Origin: Actinomadura spongiicola
GTDB taxonomy: Bacteria > Actinomycetota > Actinomycetes > Streptosporangiales > Streptosporangiaceae
Direction: 5' to 3'
Assembly (NCBI RefSeq): GCF_003432485.1
Contig: NZ_QVNQ01000008.1
Span: 186,001-250,000 of the forward strand
Length of the DNA stretch: 64,000 bases
Below the pieces are notes generated by a model. That model did no database searches, had not been told where the DNA came from, and saw only the letters and a list, made by a program, of their open reading frames with translations. Of the stretch, positions 49,507 to 58,034 are shown piece after piece. Both the position numbers and the translations under genes were made by a program. Each line of letters starts with the position of its first letter. Within the stretch, counting starts at the first letter, position 1.

Positions 49507-50886
49507 ATGGCGACCAGCACCGTGGCCGCAGGGGCCGCACAGTCGTACACGTACGCGCGTCCGTCCGGGCTGGACGGCGGGCTTCTCGGCCTGTCGACGT
49601 CCGGCGGGACGACGAGCACCGGGCCGCAGGCGCATCCGTGGTTCTTCAGCGGCGTCCTCACGCAGGCGGCACCGGCCGCGGCGGCGCTGCTGGCCCTGGC
49701 CGACGTCGCGCAGACCCGGTACCACCAGCCGCGTCCGACCGCGTTCCGCGACCCGGTCGTGACCTGCGGCGGCGACCGGCTGCGGATGGAGTCGTTCTCC
49801 GCGTGCGGCGGCGTTTACGCGCGGCTCGACGTGCTGGAAGCGGCGCTGGACGGCGAGGTGCACGAGCGCGGCACCACCAACGTGGACGTGAACGGCCCGC
49901 TCCGCGAAGCCCTGGCCCGTGTCGGCGGCTCCGACCCGCTGCACCTGGCGGTCGGCGCGGAGGGACTGGCCGTGACGACCCTGGACGGCGCCGTCGTGGA
50001 GAAGAAGGTTCCGCTGCCCGACCGGTGGCTCCGGGGTTTCGCGGAGGTCCAGGTCATCACGGCCGGGTTCGATCCGCGCGCCGAGCTGGCGGCTCCGGAC
50101 GCCGTCCGGTTCCTCCGGTCACTGCCCAGGGGCGGGCGGGACGTGTTCTGGGCGCTGCCCGCGGGTCGGACGCTGCGGATCTCCTCGCGTCCCGCGCCCG
50201 GCGCCGTGTGCCTGGCAGGGTCCGACCGGCTCCGGACGCTGCTGCCCCTGCTCCGCTTCGCGCGGGCGCTGCGCGTCTACGGCCCACCGGTCACCGGCGC
50301 GAGCGGCCCCGCGTCGAGCGTCTGGGAGCTGGAACTGCCCGGGATGCGGTACGTCCTGACGCTGTCGCCACAGCACTCGCGCGGCTTCTCCGGTGAGGGC
50401 GCCGTCCTCGACGCGCTCGCGACCGACGAGGCCGCCGGGGACGCCGACCTGGTCGGCGCGTTGCTGTCGTTCGAGCCCCGCGTCGACCCCGACCTGCTGT
50501 CCGAGCGGTCCGGGCTGACGCTGGAGCGGACGAAGGCGGCGCTGACCCAGCTGGGGACGTCCGGTCGCGTCGGTTTCGACGCCGCCGAGGCCGCGTTCTT
50601 CCACCGCGAACTGCCCTACGACCCGTCCCGGGTGGCGGCCCTCAACCCGCGGCTGCGTTCGGCACGCGCGCTCGTCGAGGACGGCGCCGTGCGGTTCACG
50701 GCCGACGACACGGCGATCGTGTCGACCGGTGGCGGGGAACGGCGGGTCCGGTTCGTCGGCGACCGTGTCACCTGTACCTGCCCGTGGTGGATCGACCATC
50801 GAGGGGAACGCGGCCCGTGCAAGCACGTCCTCGCCGCCCGCATCGTCCGCCAGGACGCCGACGTGATGGTGGAGGCCGGTCGGTGA
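49507..50886 (+). CDS. SWIM zinc-finger protein (YehQ-like)
   Basis: A 459-residue protein with a C-terminal SWIM finger, CTCPWW ... GPCKHVLA (CxC and CxH, about residues 422-443). The rest is of the kind seen in the SWIM proteins that accompany MoxR-VWA systems (compare YehQ). Residues such as FWALPAGRTLRISSRPAPGA and VWELELPGMRYVLTLSPQHS form a central domain of unknown fold. SWIM fingers bind DNA or protein. It overlaps the DUF6493 gene (GTGA). The AAA+/DUF5682/VWA partners lie about 46 kb away at the start of the window. Confidence 0.87.
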   Translation: MATSTVAAGAAQSYTYARPSGLDGGLLGLSTSGGTTSTGPQAHPWFFSGVLTQAAPAAAALLALADVAQTRYHQPRPTAFRDPVVTCGGDRLRMESFSACGGVYARLDVLEAALDGEVHERGTTNVDVNGPLREALARVGGSDPLHLAVGAEGLAVTTLDGAVVEKKVPLPDRWLRGFAEVQVITAGFDPRAELAAPDAVRFLRSLPRGGRDVFWALPAGRTLRISSRPAPGAVCLAGSDRLRTLLPLLRFARALRVYGPPVTGASGPASSVWELELPGMRYVLTLSPQHSRGFSGEGAVLDALATDEAAGDADLVGALLSFEPRVDPDLLSERSGLTLERTKAALTQLGTSGRVGFDAAEAAFFHRELPYDPSRVAALNPRLRSARALVEDGAVRFTADDTAIVSTGGGERRVRFVGDRVTCTCPWWIDHRGERGPCKHVLAARIVRQDADVMVEAGR

Positions 50887-53540
50887 GCACGTGGGATGAC
50901 ATTCAGAAGGCCATCGATGCCGGTGACGGCGAGCTGACGGCACGGCTGGTCGCGGCACTCGACGAGCCCGGACGGCGCGCCGTGGCCAAGGAACTGCCGG
51001 GCGAGCTGAAGCGGCTCCGCACGTTGACACGGCTCGGCTTCCTGGAGGACGTCCACATCCACGCCCTCCTCGTGGCCGGCGCGGGCACGATCAACGGGCC
51101 CGCGGCCGCCGCGACCTGGCTGTGCAGGACGGACCTGCGCCCGCGGTGGAACATCGCCACGATCACCACGCTTTGCCGATGGCTGTGCGACGTCACGTCC
51201 GTCCGCACGGACGAATGGCGCGCGGACGTCGCACACCGGATCGCCGCCCGTGTCCAGGTCGCCGAGGAGGGCGGGCCCAGGTGGTACATCGCGGCGGCGC
51301 TCGTGACGTCCGCCGGTGCCGCCGTCCCGGTCACCGACGGCTTCGTCGTCGGCTGGGCGGCCTCCCAGATCCGTGCCCGGACCCTCGCCGACGACCCGTT
51401 CCTGGACGTGCTCGTCCCGAAGCTCTTCGAGGTGGACGGGGTCGGCGCCGTCCTCTCCCGCGAGGCGGTCCAGGGGGCGTGGAACATGGGCCGGGAACGC
51501 AGCTGGTCCATCGCTCTGGTCGACCTGGCCCGCGCCGGACGCCTCGAACGCACCGTCCTTCTCGACGGCTGCGTCAGCCGTTTTCTGCGTGGGGGCACGC
51601 CGCACACCCTCCGCTGGTTCGTCCAGTTGCACGACGCGCTGGAGACCACCGAGGAGGAGGCGACCGCCCGCGTCCGCGACTACGCGCGCCTGCTCCCGGC
51701 CGCGCCGTCGATCGTCGCCGAACTCGCGCTGCGGGAGGTCCGGCGGGTCGACGACCTGGGGCGCCTCGACGAGCCGCTGTTCGAGGAGGCGGCGGGCGCG
51801 GTGCTCTTCCGCACGGAGAAGAAGTTCGTGCGGGCCACGCTCTCCTGGCTGGACCGGACGGCCCGCCAACGCGACCGCGTCGACGCCACGCTCCGCAGCG
51901 TCGCCGCCGTCTTCACCTCCGACGCCCTCGACCTGCAAGAACGCGCCGTCAGGATCGCGGTCAAGCATGCCTCCCGGGCGGGCGACGCCGTCCGCGCGCA
52001 GATCCGGGACGCCGCCGAGGTCCTTCCGACCGACCTGCGCGGGACGATCGCAGCCGCGTTCGGCGAGATCGCGACCGCCGCCGACCCCGCGCCGGAGCCA
52101 CCGGGCCCGCCGCCCTTCACGCCGCGCGAGCCGCCCGCTCCGATCGGCTCACCGGCCGAACTGGTGGACGAGTACATCGCCTCCGTGCGCAGGGAGACGC
52201 CGTGGCGCACCATCGAGCGCCTTTCGGGCGCCCTCGTCGAGTTCGCCTATCGCGACCTCGACGGGACCATGGAAGCGCTGCGGCGGGCGATGTCCGACCA
52301 CGTCCCCTGGTCCCTGGACAGGGACGGCGGCTCGCATGTGTACTCCTACACGAACCAGCAGTGGGTCGAGTTGGCGGTGTGCAGGCACGTGTTCCAGCAG
52401 CCGAGCCTGGCGGAAGACGCGCACAGGTCCTACCTTTCTCGCGACGACAACGCCTATGCCTATGGGTTCTGGCCGCGGATGGAGCGGTTCCTGACCTGGC
52501 GGAAGCACGAGGTCGCGTTCGTCGTCGGGAAGGTGCCGGTTCTGCTCGCCACGCCGACCGAGGGCAGCGGCCACGTCGACCCCGACGTCCTCGTCGGCCG
52601 CCTCGAACGGCTGGAGAAGGCGGGCGTCGAGCCGGGCCCGGCCGACCTGACGCAGGCGCTGCTCCGCCTCCCTCGGGACATCGACGCGGCCGTCGCGGCA
52701 CGCGCGAAGGGCTTGGCGTCCGAGGCCGGGCGGGCGGTCGCGTCGTGGTTCGCCGAGGGCGGGCTCGCCGACCCCGACATCGAATGCCGGATCCTCGACC
52801 AGCCGACCCACACCCTGCCCGGTCACAGGCTCCGCTTCTCCCACCACGTCTTGGCCCCGGTGGAGACGCCCGGCCACCCCGACGTCGCGCGCCTCTGCGC
52901 CCTCCCCGAGGAGGGCTGGTCGGAGGAAGATCTACGACCCGGCGGGTACCACCTCGTGTTCTGGCCGTCCGTCGCGCCCTCTCATCGCGAGATCGTCGCG
53001 GCGCACCTCGTCCCGCAACTGGCGACGGACGAGGCCGTCGACTACGGCTGCGGCCAAGGCGGCGTCCTGCTCGATCTGGCCGAGGCGGACGGGCCCACGG
53101 GGGCCGCCACCGGAACGATCCTCGCCTGCTCACTGACGAGCCGGGACCCGCGCGACCGCGCCGACGTGGTCGAGGCGCTGCTGGCGTTCAGCGGACGCGG
53201 TCACCTCCCGGCGGCGGAGACGGGCGAGGCCCTCGGACGGCTCGCCGCCCACGGCCGCGTCGTCCTCTCCCGCGCCGTGAAGGCCCTGACGTCCGCCGTG
53301 GACGCGGGCGCCCACGCCGACGTCTGGACGACGGTCGCCGCCGCCCTCCCCCACGTCCTCCCCGAACCGGGCGGGCGCGCGCCGGCCGGCGTCCCCGACC
53401 TGCTCGCGCTCGGCATCCGCGTCGCCGAGACCACGGGCGCCAGGGGCGCGATCCCCCGCGTCGCCGACGTCGCGGCCCGCGGCGGAACCAGCCGCCTGGT
53501 CAAGGAGTCCGCCCGCCTCCACCGGACCCTCGCAACGTGA
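50883..53540 (+). CDS. DUF6493 family large helical-repeat protein
   Basis: An 885-residue cytosolic protein. The first 70 residues (IQKAIDAGDGELTARLVAAL, RRAVAKELPGELKRLRTLT) match the opening of DUF6493 proteins, and the whole looks like HEAT-type helical repeats with a short Pro-rich break near residue 400-420. These proteins commonly follow SWIM genes in actinomycetes and are thought to work with them; no enzymatic motif is visible. Coupled by GTGA overlap to the SWIM gene. Confidence 0.8.
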   Translation: MSTWDDIQKAIDAGDGELTARLVAALDEPGRRAVAKELPGELKRLRTLTRLGFLEDVHIHALLVAGAGTINGPAAAATWLCRTDLRPRWNIATITTLCRWLCDVTSVRTDEWRADVAHRIAARVQVAEEGGPRWYIAAALVTSAGAAVPVTDGFVVGWAASQIRARTLADDPFLDVLVPKLFEVDGVGAVLSREAVQGAWNMGRERSWSIALVDLARAGRLERTVLLDGCVSRFLRGGTPHTLRWFVQLHDALETTEEEATARVRDYARLLPAAPSIVAELALREVRRVDDLGRLDEPLFEEAAGAVLFRTEKKFVRATLSWLDRTARQRDRVDATLRSVAAVFTSDALDLQERAVRIAVKHASRAGDAVRAQIRDAAEVLPTDLRGTIAAAFGEIATAADPAPEPPGPPPFTPREPPAPIGSPAELVDEYIASVRRETPWRTIERLSGALVEFAYRDLDGTMEALRRAMSDHVPWSLDRDGGSHVYSYTNQQWVELAVCRHVFQQPSLAEDAHRSYLSRDDNAYAYGFWPRMERFLTWRKHEVAFVVGKVPVLLATPTEGSGHVDPDVLVGRLERLEKAGVEPGPADLTQALLRLPRDIDAAVAARAKGLASEAGRAVASWFAEGGLADPDIECRILDQPTHTLPGHRLRFSHHVLAPVETPGHPDVARLCALPEEGWSEEDLRPGGYHLVFWPSVAPSHREIVAAHLVPQLATDEAVDYGCGQGGVLLDLAEADGPTGAATGTILACSLTSRDPRDRADVVEALLAFSGRGHLPAAETGEALGRLAAHGRVVLSRAVKALTSAVDAGAHADVWTTVAAALPHVLPEPGGRAPAGVPDLLALGIRVAETTGARGAIPRVADVAARGGTSRLVKESARLHRTLAT

Positions 53541-53613
53541 GGCCTCGCGACGGTGTTGACGAGATGACGGACCCGCGTGGAAGGCTGAACGTGCCGGGAA
53601 GGAGCGCCGCACG

Positions 53614-54156
53614 ATGACCGAGACCCTCGCGTTCGGCACGGTCGACACCGTGCTCGGACGCCTCCTCGTGGCCGAGACGGAGACGGGGGTCGTGTCGCTG
53701 CACTTCCGCGACACCCCCGCCGCCCGTGAACGCACCGCCAAGGCGACGGGCCTGCCCGTCGTGGACGCGCCCGCACGCCTGGCGCCCGCCCTGTCGGCGC
53801 TGCGCGACTACTTCGCCGGTGACCTGAAGCGGTTCGAGGTGCCGATCGATTGGCGCCTCGTGTCCGAGGTGCAGCGACAGGTCCTTTCGACGCTGTACGA
53901 GACCGTCCCGTACGGGAAGGTCGTCACCTACGGCGACCTCGGCGTCCGCTCCGGCACCGGCGTGCACGCGCAGGTCATCGGGCAGGTGATGGGCTCCAAT
54001 CCGATCCCGTTGGTCGTGCCGTGCCACCGCGTCGTCGCCTCCAACGGCCTCGGCGGCTACAGCGGCGGCTCCGGCGTGGAGGTCAAACGGTGGCTGCTCA
54101 CCCTGGAGGGCGCGCTGCCCGCCACCCTCGACTGGGACCTCACCCGCGGCCCGTGA
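53614..54156 (+). CDS. ogt: Methylated-DNA-[protein]-cysteine S-methyltransferase
   Basis: A 180-residue DNA repair protein. VPCHRVVASNG with the acceptor Cys near residue 137 is the hallmark; VPYGKVVTYGDLG upstream carries the DNA-binding region, and GYSGGSGVEVKRWLLTLEG follows. It transfers the methyl group from O6-methylguanine to its own Cys. GGAAGGAG precedes the ATG. Confidence 0.93.
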   Translation: MTETLAFGTVDTVLGRLLVAETETGVVSLHFRDTPAARERTAKATGLPVVDAPARLAPALSALRDYFAGDLKRFEVPIDWRLVSEVQRQVLSTLYETVPYGKVVTYGDLGVRSGTGVHAQVIGQVMGSNPIPLVVPCHRVVASNGLGGYSGGSGVEVKRWLLTLEGALPATLDWDLTRGP

Positions 54157-54195
54157 GCGCAGCCCGTCCGACCTCCGGCGCGGGCGGGCGGCTCG

Positions 54196-54201
54196 TAGGA
54201 T
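54196..54201 (+). promoter_or_regulatory. -10 element for the leaderless TetR gene
   Basis: TAGGAT lies 6 nt before the GTG at 54208. Confidence 0.55.
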
Positions 54202-54207
54202 GGGCGG

Positions 54208-54813
54208 GTGCCGAAGATCAGTGAGGCGACCGTGGCGGCGCATCGGGCGCGGCAGCTGCGGACGCTGCTGGACGCCGCGCGGGCGCTCGTCGCCGAGGAG
54301 GGCATCGAGGCGCTGTCGCTCGCCGCGCTGGCGAGGCGGGTGGGCCTGTCGCGGCCGAGCCTGTACGAGTACTTCCGGTCGAAGGACGACCTGGTCGCCG
54401 CGATCGTCGAGGAGGAGCTGCCCCGGTGGGCGGCGCACGTCGAGACGGCGCTGGCCGGTCCGGACGATCTCGGCGGCAAGGTCGAGGCCTACATCAGATC
54501 CCAGCTGGAGGTCATGACGGACGGGCGGCACGCCGCCGCCGTGGCCCTCGTCGAGCACGCCCTCGCCGAACCGGCCCTGGAACGCATCAGGGACGGCCAC
54601 GCGCAACTGCTGCGTCCCCTGGTCACCGTGCTGGAGGACGGCGGTGTCCCCGACGCCGAGGTCCGCGCCGCGCTGATCCAGGGCCTGGTGGACGCCGCGG
54701 CCCGCCTCGCGCAGCGCGATCCGTCCAACGCGGACACCATCGTGGCCACAACGCTGGCCCAGGCGGTCCACGGCCTCGTCCCCGCCGCCCACCGATCGTC
54801 CCCCGGCCTCTAG
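54208..54813 (+). CDS. TetR family regulator
   Basis: A 201-residue regulator with the HTH ALARRVGLSRPSLYEYFRSK (about residues 39-58) and a helical effector domain. No divergent or cotranscribed target is obvious; the next gene is on the other strand beyond a repeat region. It starts with GTG and no ribosome site. Confidence 0.9.
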   Translation: MPKISEATVAAHRARQLRTLLDAARALVAEEGIEALSLAALARRVGLSRPSLYEYFRSKDDLVAAIVEEELPRWAAHVETALAGPDDLGGKVEAYIRSQLEVMTDGRHAAAVALVEHALAEPALERIRDGHAQLLRPLVTVLEDGGVPDAEVRAALIQGLVDAAARLAQRDPSNADTIVATTLAQAVHGLVPAAHRSSPGL

Positions 54814-54835
54814 AAAGACCCGAGGCGCCGCCCCG

Positions 54836-55160
54836 CTCGCAAGCAGCCACTCCCCACTGCAAGCCACACCCGCAAGCGAACTGCCAGGCAGGGAGGTTCC
54901 TCCCGCTTGCGGCGACCACCCGGCCGACAGCGGCCGAGAGGCCGACCTGCTCGCAGGGTGCCGCTCCCCCCAGGGGAAGCGCACAACCGCAAGCGAACCT
55001 CAGACGCGAAGTTCTCCGGTACGGCGACCACCCCGGCCGACCAGTAACCCCCAACCTGGCCCCAGGTCGCAGAGGCACCGCTCCCACTGCAGCGGACCTC
55101 GGAGGGAGGTCCCTCTCGGGTAGGGTGACCGCCTTGGCTGACGAGGGGCAGGGGCGGCTC
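54836..55160. repeat. Three degenerate tandem repeats of about 115 bp
   Basis: Units begin near 54837, 54950 and 55067. Shared words include CTCGCA(A/G), CCGCTCCC, CCGCAAGCGAAC and CGGCGACCACC(C)CGGCCGAC. They fill the 400 bp between the TetR and peroxidase genes and contain no supported gene. Confidence 0.6.
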
Positions 55161-55211
55161 GCGCGTGGGCTGTCGCTCCCCCGGCGGGGGCGTGCACGCC
55201 CGGGGTGGATG

Positions 55212-55700
55212 TCAGGCCGGGAGGTCCTTCTCGATGGCGGCTACGACCTCGGCCGACTCGGGTTCCGTCTGGGGTGCGAAGCGTGCCGCGACCGTGCCGC
55301 CGGGGGCGATGAGGAACTTCTCGAAGTTCCAGCGGATGTCGCCGGTGTGGCCCTCGGCGTCGGGCGTGTCGACCAATGCCTGGTACAGCGGATGACGGCC
55401 GTCGCCGTTGACCTCGACCTTCTCCGTCAACGGGAAGGTGACACCGTAGGTCGTCGAGCAGAACTCGGCGATCTCGTCGGCGGTGCCGGGTTCCTGTCCC
55501 ATGAACTGGTTGCAGGGGACCCCGAGGACGGTGAAGCCGCGTTCCGCGTACCGCTCGTGGAGTCGTTCCAGACCGGTGTACTGCGGGGTGAGGCCGCACT
55601 TGGAGGCGACGTTGACAACGAGCACGGCCTTGCCACGGTACTGATCGAGGTCGGCGGAACCGCCCTGGAGACCGTCGATCTCTACGTCGAAGACAGACAT
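55212..55700 (-). CDS. Glutathione peroxidase family protein (Cys type)
   Basis: A 162-residue peroxidase. The catalytic Cys35 sits in NVASKCGLTPQY; VLGVPCNQFMGQEPG supplies the Gln and a possible resolving Cys, and DIRWNFEKFLI the Trp and Asn of the tetrad. As actinomycetes lack glutathione, thioredoxin or mycothiol is the likely reductant. TAAGAT lies 7 nt before the ATG, so the transcript is probably leaderless. Confidence 0.93.
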   Translation of the reverse strand: MSVFDVEIDGLQGGSADLDQYRGKAVLVVNVASKCGLTPQYTGLERLHERYAERGFTVLGVPCNQFMGQEPGTADEIAEFCSTTYGVTFPLTEKVEVNGDGRHPLYQALVDTPDAEGHTGDIRWNFEKFLIAPGGTVAARFAPQTEPESAEVVAAIEKDLPA

Positions 55701-55792
55701 GAGGCCGATCTTAGGAGATCACTCCGGGTGACCGGCCCCGTCCCCGACGGTGTTCGTCGTTCAAAGCCTTCGGCGTCGGCGCCGGGGCGGCC

Positions 55793-55957
55793 TCAGCTGC
55801 CCGGGCTGCCCAAGGCCTCGACGAAGGCGGCGAGCTGGTTGCCCGCCGTGCCGAGTTGAGTGAAGGCGTTGTTCACCACTCCTGCCGCGTCCGTCGGTGA
55901 GCTGAGCAAATAGAAGATGACGAAGGCGATCGCCACATAGCGGAGGTTCTTCTTCAT
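55793..55957 (-). CDS. Tiny membrane protein, paralogue A
   Basis: A 54-residue protein: a basic start (MKKNLRYVAIAFVIFYLLSS) with one membrane helix, then a small amphipathic segment (VVNNAFTQLGTAGNQLAAFV). It aligns throughout with the 52-residue protein encoded at 56129-56287 (shared pattern: K-x-AIAF-x(3)-Y, then NNA-x(3)-LG-x-A). The upstream open frame extends 12 codons but homology begins at MKKN. The fold suggests a secreted or anchored small peptide; function unknown. Confidence 0.7.
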   Translation of the reverse strand: MKKNLRYVAIAFVIFYLLSSPTDAAGVVNNAFTQLGTAGNQLAAFVEALGSPGS

Positions 55958-56088
55958 CCGTACGCCGTCCCTGGTTGTAGCGCAGCGACACAACTGACCC
56001 GATCCAATTGTGCCCAGGCGCGTCTGCCCGCAAAGCGCGATTTTACTGTGACGCGGGGGCTACCGCTTGCTGGCCACGCGCGAAAGAA

Positions 56089-56114
56089 GCCCCGTACCGG
56101 CGGGGGTACGGGGC
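56089..56114 (-). terminator. Hairpin between the two tiny membrane genes
   Basis: GCCCCGTACC and GGTACGGGGC form perfect 10-bp arms with a 6-nt loop, 15 bp after the stop of paralogue B and followed on that strand by TTCTTTC. It is a convincing terminator, so the two paralogues have separate transcripts. Confidence 0.75.
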
Positions 56115-56128
56115 CCTGGAACGGTCCG

Positions 56129-56287
56129 TCAGCTCGGGATCGCGCTCATGAACTGCGACAACGACTCGGCGGCGTTGCCGAGTCCGCTCAGGGCGTTGTT
56201 GACGAGATTCGCCGCCCCCTCGGGCCTGCTGATGACGTACCAGACGGTGAAGGCGATGGCGGCGATCTTCATATGCTTCTTGTTCAC
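56129..56287 (-). CDS. Tiny membrane protein, paralogue B
   Basis: A 52-residue protein starting at a GTG: MNKKHMKIAAIAFTVWYVIS, then EGAANLVNNALSGLGNAAES. GAGGG lies 9 nt upstream of the start. Homology to paralogue A across its length, including the helix and the NNA...LG.A block, is the main evidence that both are real. A basic N-terminus with one membrane helix suggests a single-pass or processed peptide. Confidence 0.65.
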   Translation of the reverse strand: MNKKHMKIAAIAFTVWYVISRPEGAANLVNNALSGLGNAAESLSQFMSAIPS

Positions 56288-56372
56288 TTCAATCACCCTC
56301 TGCGGTCGACTGCCTACGAAGAGTGATTCCCCGGGGTGGCCGGACGGAGATCAAGAAGCGTCAAAGAGAGCG

Positions 56373-56669
56373 TCAGGTGTCCTTGGCGTGCGCGGTGAGG
56401 TACTCGATGTAGAGCGGACGGAGCGCGTCCGCCATCTCGCCCTCCCCCGCGTGCGTGAACTCCTCCAGCAGCGACAGCCCGTGGAACAGGTCGAACTGGG
56501 CGCGGTCGACCTCGCCGATCGCCGCCGCGGCGGGCGGGATCGTACGGAGCAGGTCCCAGAGGAAGCCGACGTCGCGGCGCTCCTTGGCGAGCCGCATCGC
56601 GCGGTCGTACAGCTCGCTGGACGGCAGCGCGTCGAGCTCGGCGGCGGCGTTTGGTGACGTGTCGGACAT
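56373..56669 (-). CDS. Conserved small actinobacterial protein
   Basis: A 98-residue helical acidic protein (LDALPSSELYDRAMRLAKER, DVGFLWDLLRTIPPAAAA, FDLFHGLSLLEEF, ALRPLYIEYL). I recognise the pattern as a conserved actinomycete hypothetical but cannot name a function. TAGAGT lies 6 nt before the ATG, fitting a leaderless transcript. It is 38 bp from the LCP gene end. Confidence 0.75.
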   Translation of the reverse strand: MSDTSPNAAAELDALPSSELYDRAMRLAKERRDVGFLWDLLRTIPPAAAAIGEVDRAQFDLFHGLSLLEEFTHAGEGEMADALRPLYIEYLTAHAKDT

Positions 56670-56707
56670 GATCCGACTCTAACCGGACGGGGACGCCCCC
56701 ATCCCGG

Positions 56708-57877
56708 TCATCGGGTGATGACGTCCCGCGGAATCGGCTGGTCCTGCTGGAGCGCCTCGAAGAGTCTGTTCGCCTTGGACCTGTCCCAGGTGATGTACGC
56801 GCCCGCGCTGGGCGAGTTGCCGCCGCCGCCGATCGGGACGGTGGTGGTCACGCCGTCGTTCCCGCTGACGCCCTTCATCGCCCACATCATGCGGACGAGG
56901 TGGTGCAGGTGGTCGCCGTCGTCCACCAGGAAGTTGCTGGTGGCGTTCATGGCCAGCGGCACGCTCCGGAACGGGTTGAGCATCGTGCCGGGACTCGACG
57001 CCTTCTTCATCAGCGCGGCGAAGAACTGCCGCTGGTGCTCGACCCGTTCCAGGTCGGCGCGGAGGAAGGCGCGGGTGCGGACGTAGCCGAGCGCCTGCCC
57101 GCCGTCCAGCGTCTGGCAGCCGGCCTTGAGGTCGAGGCCCGCCTTGGGATCCGTGATGTCTTTCTTGACGCAGATGTCGACGCCGCCGACGGCGTCGACC
57201 ACGCCGACGAAGCCGTTGAACCCGATCTCGGCGTAGTGGTCGATGTGGACGCCGGTGGCCTTCTCCACGGTCCGCACGAGCAGCTTCGGGCCGCCGAAAG
57301 CGAACGCCGCGTTCAGCTTGTTGGAGCCGCGCCCCGGGATCGGGACGTAGGAGTCGCGCGGCAGGCTGATGAGGGACGTGCCACCGGAGCCGTAGTGCAG
57401 CAGCATCATCGAGTCGGTGCGCCGTCCGCCCGTGAAGCCGGTCTTGAGCTTGCGCTGCTCGTCCTTCGACAGGCCCTCGCGGCTGTCGGAGCCGACGATC
57501 AGCCAGTTCGTCCCGGGCGTGTCGGCGATCCGGCCGGGATAGTCCTCCAGCACGGCCTCCCGCTTCAGCCGCGAGTCGAGGTAGAGGTAACCGCCGACCG
57601 CGACGACGAGCAGGACGACCGTGAGGCCCGCGAGGACACGCGGCCAGCGACGCCTCCGGCGCCGCCTGGGCGGGGGCCCGTACCGGCCGCCGTCGTCCCG
57701 CCCATGTCCGGCGAGCTGGTCACCGGGGTGCGGGTCGGCGTACGGGTCGTAGGGATCGTCGTAGGTGTCCCGCCCGTAGGCGGGCTGCCGATGCTCCGCG
57801 CGGGCGAAGCCGTCCCTGCCGCGGCCCACGTGGCCGTCCTCCCTGCGTGTCCAACCCTCGGGCCAGCGGTCGCTCAT
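56708..57877 (-). CDS. LytR-CpsA-Psr (LCP) family protein
   Basis: A 389-residue membrane-anchored transferase that ligates secondary wall polymers to peptidoglycan. A charged, Arg- and Asp-rich cytosolic tail (residues 1-75) leads to one TM helix (VLAGLTVVLLVVAVGGYLYL). The LCP domain shows TDSMMLLH, SLPRDSYV, KLNAAFAFGGP and QALGYVRTR with basic residues for the lipid phosphate. The start at 57877 lies 7 nt from TAGGGT and is probably leaderless; an upstream in-frame ATG is not used. Confidence 0.92.
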   Translation of the reverse strand: MSDRWPEGWTRREDGHVGRGRDGFARAEHRQPAYGRDTYDDPYDPYADPHPGDQLAGHGRDDGGRYGPPPRRRRRRRWPRVLAGLTVVLLVVAVGGYLYLDSRLKREAVLEDYPGRIADTPGTNWLIVGSDSREGLSKDEQRKLKTGFTGGRRTDSMMLLHYGSGGTSLISLPRDSYVPIPGRGSNKLNAAFAFGGPKLLVRTVEKATGVHIDHYAEIGFNGFVGVVDAVGGVDICVKKDITDPKAGLDLKAGCQTLDGGQALGYVRTRAFLRADLERVEHQRQFFAALMKKASSPGTMLNPFRSVPLAMNATSNFLVDDGDHLHHLVRMMWAMKGVSGNDGVTTTVPIGGGGNSPSAGAYITWDRSKANRLFEALQQDQPIPRDVITR

Positions 57878-57884
57878 GCCGTAA

Positions 57885-57890
57885 ACCCTA
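57885..57890 (-). promoter_or_regulatory. -10 element for the leaderless LCP gene
   Basis: On the minus strand TAGGGT lies 7 nt before the ATG at 57877. The remaining 145 bp up to the ABC gene contain an AT-richer stretch at 57925-57970 that may hold its promoter. Confidence 0.55.
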
Positions 57891-58034
57891 GACAACCCGG
57901 GGTGTTCGGCGCGTCCATCCGGCGCATGATTGTGCACTGCTCCAAATCAATACGCTGTGTGACATATGCGACGGACATCCTCCTCCGGACGGCGCACACT
58001 GCCTAGGGCGGGCAGGACAGGTGGAGGACGGCGC

